NCBI GenBank assembly: GCA_046350595.1
Contig: JAXMAC010000117.1
Location: 1-9,629, forward strand
DNA length: 9,629 nucleotides
Reading direction: 5' to 3'
From: JAHFOW01 sp046350595
GTDB lineage: Bacteria; Planctomycetota; Brocadiia; Brocadiales; Brocadiaceae
Below the pieces are notes generated by a model that ran no database searches, was not told the origin of the DNA, and saw nothing but the letters and a program-made list of their open reading frames with translations. The position numbers and the translations under genes were made by a program. Every line of letters begins with the position of its first letter. Positions within the stretch are counted from its first letter, which is position 1. Positions 1 to 6,900 of this stretch are shown here, piece by piece.

Positions 1-41
1 ATATGATTATAGGAAAAAACAAACCACAATATTCAACCCCT

Positions 42-85
42 TAGGGGTGAAATAGTGCGAAGATAATGATACCATGTCACCCCTA
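42..85. repeat. Short inverted repeat in the upstream leader
   Basis: TAGGGGTGA at 42-50 is the exact reverse complement of TCACCCCTA at 77-85, giving 9-bp arms around a 26-nt loop. A smaller inverted pair, ACCCC/GGGGT, sits at 36-48. There is no T-run behind it, so it is not an intrinsic terminator. It may be an eroded copy of an intergenic palindrome or an operator; the sequence does not decide between these. Confidence 0.4.
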
Positions 86-97
86 CAGTACCTTACG

Positions 98-131
98 AAA
101 AATATTTTTGCATTTTTGGTAAAAATATTTT
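98..131. repeat. AT-rich direct repeat upstream of the regulator gene
   Basis: AAAAATATTTT occurs at 98-108 and again at 121-131, 23 bp apart start to start (about two helical turns). Each copy is nearly palindromic. It could be a flexible or bent element or a binding site in the promoter region of the regulator gene. I see no convincing -35/-10 pair between here and the start codon at 199. Confidence 0.35.
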
Positions 132-159
132 GTAGTGGCAAGGCGCGCCTTGCCACTAC
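132..159. repeat. Perfect 28-bp GC-rich palindrome 39 bp before the regulator gene
   Basis: The 14-base arm GTAGTGGCAAGGCG (132-145) is followed at once by its exact reverse complement (146-159), with GGCGCGCC at the centre. The GC content contrasts sharply with the AT-rich flanks. With no T-run after it, it is unlikely to be a terminator. It resembles the dispersed palindromes found between genes in many planctomycete, cyanobacterial and deltaproteobacterial genomes. In RNA it would form a stable hairpin shortly before the start codon at 199 and could influence translation or mRNA stability. Confidence 0.75.
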
Positions 160-198
160 GGCTACGGCCTTTTCCGACTCGTTCGGGTTTGATGATCA

Positions 199-3100
199 AT
201 GTTTATACACAAGCTAACTCCTCCAATCTTTAACGAAGTTCACATAAGAAAAAGACTATTTCGGGTATTAGAAAGACGTCAAAATCGCCCTATTACCTGG
301 ATATCAGGTCCGCCCGGTTCTGGCAAAACAGCGCTCGTTGTAAGCTACATCAAATCCAGAAAAGTACCATTTCTCTGGTATCATGTAGATGAAACAGATG
401 CTGACATCGAAAAATTCTTTTATTGCCTTGATATGGCAGTAAAAAAGACATCTCCTCACATATCAAAATCATTACCCCTTCTGACACAGAAATGCCGAAA
501 AGATATAGTAAAATTTACCCTGCAATATTTTGAGAATTTTTATAGTAGACTGGAAGGGCGCTTTACCATTGTCTTCGATAACTATCACAAAATCGCAGCC
601 TCATCCAAACTCCACGAAATAATCTGCAAAGGCATGCTTATAATACCGGAAAAGATAAGCGCTATTTTCGTTAGCCGCCATGATACTCCTCCGGTTTTTT
701 CCAAATTGCGTGCAAACGACAAAATACATTTTCTTGGCTGGAATGAACTACGGCTGACTCTTGAAGAATCTCAGAAGATTATCCGAAAAAAGCAGCGTAG
801 CATGGTATCTCGGGAAACAACTTCTCACTTGCACAATAAAACAGATGGATGGGTAGCCGGATTAGTCCTTATGTTGGAGGACGGCAAAACAAAAATCCAC
901 GTTGACCAATCAAAGGACACATTTAACCAGTCTAGAGTATTTGACTATTTTGCTTGCGAGGTCTTTGATGATGTGGGCAAATGTGCGCAAACTTTTCTCC
1001 TGAAAACGGCCTTTTTGCCCAAAATGACTGTGCCGATGGCAGAAAGGCTTACCGGTATTAATAATGCAAAACTATTATTGTCGCACCTCTGCAAAAATAA
1101 TTACTTTGTTTATGAGCATTTTTCTGGTGAGACAGCATATCAGTATCACCCACTTTTCAGAAATTATTTATTGTTCCGGGCAAGGGGTGCATTTCAACCG
1201 GCGGAACTTGCAAAAACGAAAGAAACCGCCGCCCGTATTTTGGAAGAATCGGGTCAGTTTGAAGATGCGGCGGAACTTTTTCTGAGTACAGGGGACTGGA
1301 ACGAAGCTGCCAGAATAATTCTTAAGCATGCACAAAAACTTATAACACAGGGAAATAATAAAATCCTCAAAAACTTACTTGCTCAAATTCCCGAAGAAAT
1401 AAGGGAACAATCACCCGTGCTCTTTTTTTGGTTTGGCGCCTGTCAATTGTCATCCAATCCCGCGGAAAGTCAACACTACTTTGAAAAAGCATTTCATCTG
1501 TTCCGGAAATATCAGAATAAACACGGGGCATGTGGGGCATGGGCATATATTGTTCATGCTATTTTGTGCAGAGGAGAAGACTATACATGTTTAGACACCT
1601 GGATAAAACACCTTGAAGATACCCTAGCACAACCAACAATAACGAATCCTCAATCTCAGGGAAAAAATATTTTATGGGATGCGCCCGTTTTTGATAGCCA
1701 TACCTTTTCTTCACCGCTAACACTTGCGCGTCTCTCATCAGCCATGTTTATCGCACTCGTACTGAGAAATCAACACCATGCTGAATTCAATAATTGGATG
1801 GAATGTGCCAGCTTGTTATCGGCGGAACTATCTGATGAAAACCTCAAGGTATTGAATCATATTTATCAAACTTTGTATCAGGTGCTTACGGGCAATTTAG
1901 TCCAGGCAGATATGGTGCTTAGCAGGCTTAAAAATATTTCGTTATCACGGCAATATCTTCCCCTTGAACAGATTATGATGAGCGTGGCGGCAGCCCTGTA
2001 CTATTGGCATGCGGCCTTACCGGGAGATTGCCTTACGGCAATTTCCGTGGGCCTGAAAACAGCCCGGGATACTGGCATTTTTATCTGGCATTCCATCCTC
2101 CTTGGTTGCGGTGCTGCCGTTGCCATAACCGATGGCAATACAAAAAAGACCAACGAGTTTCTCTGTAAAATGTCGCAAACGATACAACATGGTGGGCGGC
2201 TTGAAGCCTCATTCTATCATTATCTGACAGCCTGGAATGCCTTGCTTCAGAGAGATATCCCCGGCGCTATTCAGCGCCAAAAAATAGCCTTAAAAATGGC
2301 AGGAGAAGGCGGATTTCTCTTTTGGGAGGCCGTAAACCATTATGGAATGGCACAGGTTTTTTATGAAAACACAGAATATCGAAAGACAACAGGACATTTG
2401 AAAAAAACCTATGAAATTGGTCGTCAGATAAAAAACCCCATGATTGAGTACATGTGCCGCCTCGCGGACGCCCAATTTGCCATGAAAGGAAAGTGCGGAA
2501 ATCATGAAAAACAGAGGATGTTAAAACACCTGAGAAAGGCAATGGCATTAGGAAGAAAGCATGGGTATGTGAATTTTTTCTCCTGGAGGCCTTCGGTAAT
2601 GGCGCGTCTTTGTATGGAAGCGCTTGAGAACGGGATTGAGGTTGAGTATGTACAGCACCTCATTCAAAGACGCAATCTGATTCCAGAAACACCTTCCCTT
2701 AATATTGAAAACTGGCCTTGGAAAATCAAGATATTTACCATGGGATATTTTGAGGTAATAAAGGATGGAAAGATTGTTAAATGCTCAAAGAAAATGCAAA
2801 AAAAACCCTTTCTTATGCTCAAGGTCTTAATTACCCTCGGGGGCAAGGATGTAAAAGAAGAACAAATATCAGACATTCTCTGGCCTGATGCTGACGGGGA
2901 TGCTGCTCACAGCGCCTTTAAAATGACTCTTTCTCGCCTGCGCCGGTTAATTGGCTACGAAAATACAATCTTGGTCCACGAAGGAAGGATAACCATAAAT
3001 CCCCAATATTGCTGGGTGGATGTATGGGTTTTTGAAAAGGTCTTCAGCCAGATTGAAGAATGTTGGAAAGTTACTCAGACAGATAACGATATACATCAGA

Positions 3101-3483
3101 TAGAACTTCTGTACGAGAAATTATTTAAAACCTATCGGGGACATTTTTTATCCGGAGATACAGAATATCTATGGGCAGTTTCCAATCGTGAACGAATAAA
3201 AAGCAAATTTCTCAGATGTATTGTGAGGCTTGGTCAATACTATGAACAAACAGGAAAATGGGAAAAAGCAAGGGACTATTATCAGAAAGGACTCGATATG
3301 GATGACACGGCGGAGGAATTTTATCAAAGACTTATACTGTGCCAACACCACATGGGGTACTGGTCTGAAGCAATAATAGTATACCAGCGTTGCAAAAAAA
3401 CACTTTTAGCAAAACTCGGCATCGAACCCTCGCCAAAAACAAAAGCGCTGTATCAAACAATAGTACAGAATAAAACGCTATAA
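199..3483 (+). CDS. STAND/MalT-like ATPase transcriptional regulator with C-terminal SARP-type winged helix and BTAD domain
   Basis: This is a large cytoplasmic signal-dependent transcription factor of 1094 residues. The N-terminal P-loop ATPase has Walker A GPPGSGKT at residues 37-44, Walker B FTIVFDNYH at 122-130 with Asp127, a sensor-type VSRHDTPP at 158-165, and the MalT-family TDGWVAGL motif at 215-222. Residues from about 330 to 835 are helical and TPR-like, the usual ligand- or partner-sensing arm. Unlike MalT, which ends in a LuxR helix-turn-helix, this protein ends in an OmpR/SARP-type winged helix (about 842-925, motifs GYFEV, KKPFLMLK, LWPDADGD, LSRLRRLIG) and a BTAD domain that finishes with LGIEPSPKTKALY. 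The start is fixed by an in-frame TGA at 193-195, directly upstream; the Shine-Dalgarno sequence is weak. The family binds ATP, oligomerises and activates promoters. Target and ligand are unknown, but the SARP-like repeats 100 bp downstream are candidate sites. Confidence 0.9.
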   Translation: MFIHKLTPPIFNEVHIRKRLFRVLERRQNRPITWISGPPGSGKTALVVSYIKSRKVPFLWYHVDETDADIEKFFYCLDMAVKKTSPHISKSLPLLTQKCRKDIVKFTLQYFENFYSRLEGRFTIVFDNYHKIAASSKLHEIICKGMLIIPEKISAIFVSRHDTPPVFSKLRANDKIHFLGWNELRLTLEESQKIIRKKQRSMVSRETTSHLHNKTDGWVAGLVLMLEDGKTKIHVDQSKDTFNQSRVFDYFACEVFDDVGKCAQTFLLKTAFLPKMTVPMAERLTGINNAKLLLSHLCKNNYFVYEHFSGETAYQYHPLFRNYLLFRARGAFQPAELAKTKETAARILEESGQFEDAAELFLSTGDWNEAARIILKHAQKLITQGNNKILKNLLAQIPEEIREQSPVLFFWFGACQLSSNPAESQHYFEKAFHLFRKYQNKHGACGAWAYIVHAILCRGEDYTCLDTWIKHLEDTLAQPTITNPQSQGKNILWDAPVFDSHTFSSPLTLARLSSAMFIALVLRNQHHAEFNNWMECASLLSAELSDENLKVLNHIYQTLYQVLTGNLVQADMVLSRLKNISLSRQYLPLEQIMMSVAAALYYWHAALPGDCLTAISVGLKTARDTGIFIWHSILLGCGAAVAITDGNTKKTNEFLCKMSQTIQHGGRLEASFYHYLTAWNALLQRDIPGAIQRQKIALKMAGEGGFLFWEAVNHYGMAQVFYENTEYRKTTGHLKKTYEIGRQIKNPMIEYMCRLADAQFAMKGKCGNHEKQRMLKHLRKAMALGRKHGYVNFFSWRPSVMARLCMEALENGIEVEYVQHLIQRRNLIPETPSLNIENWPWKIKIFTMGYFEVIKDGKIVKCSKKMQKKPFLMLKVLITLGGKDVKEEQISDILWPDADGDAAHSAFKMTLSRLRRLIGYENTILVHEGRITINPQYCWVDVWVFEKVFSQIEECWKVTQTDNDIHQIELLYEKLFKTYRGHFLSGDTEYLWAVSNRERIKSKFLRCIVRLGQYYEQTGKWEKARDYYQKGLDMDDTAEEFYQRLILCQHHMGYWSEAIIVYQRCKKTLLAKLGIEPSPKTKALYQTIVQNKTL

Positions 3484-3585
3484 ACATCCTGCTGCAACCA
3501 TGCCGCAACAAAATCCCCCGATTTTATTATAAGAAAGCCCCCCAGGTTCTTCCTCTGAAAAACATTTTTTAAATATTTTCCAATG

Positions 3586-3619
3586 TGTTACCGATCTGTT
3601 ACCAGCCAAATGTTATAAA
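3586..3619 (+). promoter_or_regulatory. Candidate SARP-type activated promoter: heptamer direct repeats plus extended -10
   Basis: TGTTACC at 3586-3592 is repeated exactly at 3597-3603 with a 4-bp GATC spacer, so the two copies are 11 bp apart, one helical turn, on the same face. Ten bases later lies an extended -10 element, TG-T-TATAAA (3611-3619). The normal -35 position (about 3591-3596, CCGATC) does not resemble TTGACA and falls between the repeats. Known SARP regulators bind heptamer direct repeats with 11-bp pitch that replace the -35 a few bases before the -10. The preceding gene encodes just such a DNA-binding domain. Function is inferred from layout only; the predicted start is near 3626. 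Confidence 0.5.
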
Positions 3620-3788
3620 AAATCTTATTAATTAATGGTGTATACTTTATGCTTATGCCATCGCCGGTTCAATATTCTTTCTGTAATTCGTGCTTATTCA
3701 TATTTTTTTGTGACTAATTTTAAAAAAAGACTTGTGATAATAGAATAATTTTTTTGGATGAAACGCCTTTAAATAGAAATACTGATAA

Positions 3789-3804
3789 TGGCATATATCT
3801 TGCA
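3789..3804 (+). promoter_or_regulatory. Predicted sigma-54 (-24/-12) promoter
   Basis: TGGCAT (3789-3794), five bases, then TTGCA (3800-3804). The invariant GG (3790-3791) and GC (3802-3803) are exactly 12 bp apart, as sigma-54 RNA polymerase requires, and only one core base differs from TGGCAC-N5-TTGCA. Predicted transcription starts near 3815, about 130 nt before the start codon at 3945. Such promoters need an AAA+ enhancer-binding protein; none is encoded in this window, and the upstream regulator is a STAND ATPase, not an enhancer-binding protein. Chance occurrence in AT-rich DNA is possible, but the match and the position before a gene on the same strand are good. Confidence 0.6.
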
Positions 3805-3836
3805 ATCCAATCCAATCCAATCCAATCCAATCCAAT
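3803..3836. repeat. Pentanucleotide tandem repeat (CAATC), 6.8 copies
   Basis: Thirty-four bases made of perfect CAATC units begin at the C of the putative sigma-54 -12 element and run past its predicted start site. Perfect 5-bp arrays expand and contract by strand slippage. Because the repeat itself supplies the bases just after TTGCA, changes in copy number would leave the core promoter intact and change only the length of the 5' leader. The array also crosses a short open frame (3754-3936) that I do not regard as a gene. Confidence 0.9.
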
Positions 3837-3877
3837 AAAAAGACGTTTACTTATTTTTTTCTCTCTAGATGTTTATC

Positions 3878-3919
3878 AAAATGCCTTTTTCGGGGGGAAT
3901 CCTGAAAGGGCATTTTTTT
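3878..3919 (+). terminator. Strong terminator-like hairpin in the leader of the SBBP gene
   Basis: The left arm AAAATGCCTTTTTC (3878-3891) pairs with the right arm GAAAGGGCATTTT (3904-3916), with one G-U pair and one bulged T. The stem can extend inward through GGG (3892-3894) and CCT (3901-3903), leaving a six-base loop. Seven T follow at 3913-3919. This is a classic intrinsic terminator, yet it lies about 395 bp after the regulator's stop codon and only 25 bp before the next start codon. It would end transcripts from the promoters upstream before the SBBP gene, so it is either an attenuator or the end of a leader-derived small RNA of roughly 100 nt. Confidence 0.7.
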
Positions 3920-3934
3920 ATTGTCAGATAAAAT

Positions 3935-3940
3935 GAGGAA
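3935..3940 (+). promoter_or_regulatory. Ribosome binding site that fixes the SBBP protein start
   Basis: GAGGAA at 3935-3940 lies four bases before ATG 3945. The alternatives in the same frame, TTG 3921 and ATG 3933, have no purine-rich sequence before them: TTG 3921 directly follows the terminator's T-run. The ATG at 3945 is therefore preferred. It also gives a tidier signal peptide. Confidence 0.65.
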
Positions 3941-3944
3941 AAAT

Positions 3945-6900
3945 ATGACTACGTTGATATATCTGTTTATACAGTCGTTTAGCAATGTATCTTCCCAAAA
4001 AATCTCTTTTGCACGTATTTTATCTATAAGCGCCCTTGTTTCTCTCCTGCATCCGTTTCTATTTTATGACATAGTACCGGCATCGGCAAAACCTGCGACT
4101 GATGAGGCTTTACGAAAGACACAGGAACTCCAGATGCCCTTTATTGCGAATGAAGGGCAAACAGATGAAAGGGTAAGGTTTTATGCAAACACCGCGGGTG
4201 GAACGGTGTTTGTGATAAAGGATGGGGAGATTGTATACGTATTGCCGAAATATGAGGAAAAGGCAAAAGACGTTCACCACGAAGCACACGAAGAAAATAC
4301 AAATGTAGGGCGAAGAGATTCTTCGCTATTGACATACTCGAATAAAAGTATGGAATATGGATGCAACCTGGCAGAAAGGGGCATGGCGGCGTGGGGCCAA
4401 GACGAGAACAACCCCCTAAATCCCCCTTTGTCAAGGGGGACTAAATGCGAAATCCGAAATCCAAAATCGACAAGCGGCGTCATGCTCAAGGAGGAGATTG
4501 TTGGCGGAAGGATTTCCACGGTAAAGGGCGAGGGTGAATCGTTCACAAAGATCAGCTATTTTAAGGGGAATGACCCATCCAAATGGAAGAATAATATTAC
4601 CACGTATGATATGGTTGATCTGGGCGAAATATACAAAGGGGTAGAACTAAAACTCCAGGCGCATGGAAACAATGTTGAAAAACTTTTTTATGTAAAACCA
4701 GGCGCAGACCCGAATCAGATTAAGATTAGTCTGAGCGGGTTACAAAGTCCTGAATGCAATGAGAAACTACCCCCTGAATCCCCCTTTATTAAGGGGGACT
4801 TTCTGTCCCCCGCTATCCAGGCTGTGCAGACAGGCGTGGGTAGGAGGTGGATGCACCCCATAGAAAGTAGGGACATAACGAAATCCCCCTTAGAAAAGGG
4901 GGCAAGGGGGTTGTCTGTAAACGAAGACGGGCAGCTTGTAGCAGAAACAGCGCTGGGACTGGTCAAATTCACAAAACCCATTGCGTATCAAATGATAGAT
5001 GGCAAAAGGGTAGAGGTCGAATGCGAATATGTAATTGCGGAATGCGGAGGTATTTGCCCGCAAAACACACAAAAAGACACGAAAATGGATTTTTTGCGTC
5101 CTTTTGAGTCCTTTCGTGGGCTATCAGAACTCTTATATCCAAAATCCAAATTCCAAAATGTAAATTCCGAATTCCAAGATATGAAATCCGAAATCCAAAA
5201 TCTAAAATCGGAATACGGTTTCAAGGTAGCTTCTTATGATACCACAAAAGAACTCATCATCGACCCACTCCTGGCATCCACGTTTTTGGGACGAGGATCA
5301 TTTCAGCATCATTCAATTGCAATAGACCAGCATGGTAATGTTTATGTGGCTGGCTCGACGTATGCACCTGATTTTCCAACTACTTCAGGTGTGTATGATA
5401 CCTCACTTGGAGGTTCTTATGATATATTTGTATCTAAACTAAATGGAGAATTAACAAAATTACTTGCATCCACTTATCTGGGAGGCACTGCAGCTAACTC
5501 TCTTTTAGTAACTGAGGAAATTCGTTCTCTGGCTATAGACCCAGATGAAAATATATTTGTATCTGGATTCACAAGGTCGCAAGACTTTCCTGTTACTCCA
5601 GGTGCCTATGATACTTCATTTACAAGTGAACCAGGTATTTTTATATCAAAACTCGATAAAAATTTGACGAAACTTCTTGCATCAACGTTCTTTGACGAAG
5701 GCGTATGGGGTGGCAGTGGAGGCGTTATTGTTATAGACAAGAACGGAGATGTTTATGTGACAGGTACTACTTCCTCACCCAATTTCCCTACAACTCCTGG
5801 TGCTTTTGACACTTCAATTAACGATTCAAATTATGCTAATGCAAGCGATGCCTTTGTATCAAAATTAAAAGGAGATTTAACAACATTACTTGTATCTACT
5901 TATTTAGGAGGGAGCAACCGTGATGATGGACATTCTATAACTATAGATTCAAATGGGGATGTATATGTAATTGGTTATACCGAATCATCGGATTTTCCAG
6001 TTACCCCTGATGCCTATAACACGACCCCTGGTAGAATATTCGTATCGAAGCTTAATGGTGACCTGACAAAATTACTTGCATCCACCATTTTTGGTGGAAA
6101 CGATTCTTATCTTTTTTATCCCACTATTGCACTAGATTTAAACGGAAATGTTTTTGTGGCTGGTAATGTTAGTTCTGGTGGGGGTAATGAATTACCTAAT
6201 TTTCCAACAACACCAAATGCCTATGATACTTCTTATAATGATTTTTGGGATATTTTTATATCAAAATTTAGTGGGGACTTAAAAAACCTCCTTGCTTCTA
6301 CGTATTTGGGAGGAACTGAAAGTGATGGCGCTTATACTGTTGCTATAGCGCCAGACGCAAACGGAAATATTTACATAACAGGAGATACCTTCTCAATTGA
6401 TTTTCCTACATACGAAGAACCTTATCATGGTGATGGTTATTCTGCAGATGCCTTCGTGTCAAAACTTAGTGGCGATTTAACGGAGCTTCTTGAATCAACA
6501 AATTTAGGGGGAACTGATTGGGATTTAGGATCTGCTATTGCTATGGACACAAAGGGGTATGTCTATGTAACTGGTATGACACAATCCTCTGACTTTCCTA
6601 CTACCCCTGGCGCATACGATACATCTCCGGCTAAATTTGATAGAGACACTCGTACGTTCGTGACTCGATTTATCAATACTCTACATTATTGTGCAGATGA
6701 GTTATCGATATCAGGAATCTCCCCAAAAACTGGTGGTAACAATGGTTTTGTCTCGGCGCTTATAAATGGTTGTCAGTTTCAGGAAGGTGCGAAGGTAAAG
6801 CTTGTTAAAGATGATCAACCAGCTGTCTGGGGTGATATTGTAAAATTAAAAAATGCTAATTACATTACCACAATTTTTAATCTTTCGGGCAAGGAAACGG

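Noticed and set aside
135..155. A sigma-54 promoter within the 28-bp palindrome (TGGCA and TTGCC)
   Set aside because: The GG and GC pairs are 15 bases apart and not 12, so the match is a by-product of the palindrome.
3803..3836. A CRISPR array
   Set aside because: The units are contiguous 5-bp repeats without spacers and no cas gene is present.
3921..3923. TTG at 3921 (or ATG at 3933) as start of the SBBP gene
   Set aside because: TTG 3921 immediately follows the terminator's T-run and neither has a ribosome binding site, whereas ATG 3945 has GAGGAA four bases before it.
3754..3936. A 60-codon open frame on the + strand across the CAATC repeat (peptide with SNPIQSNPI)
   Set aside because: TTG start without a Shine-Dalgarno sequence, sequence dominated by the tandem repeat and the terminator hairpin, and it overlaps the next gene's start region. 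It is most likely chance.
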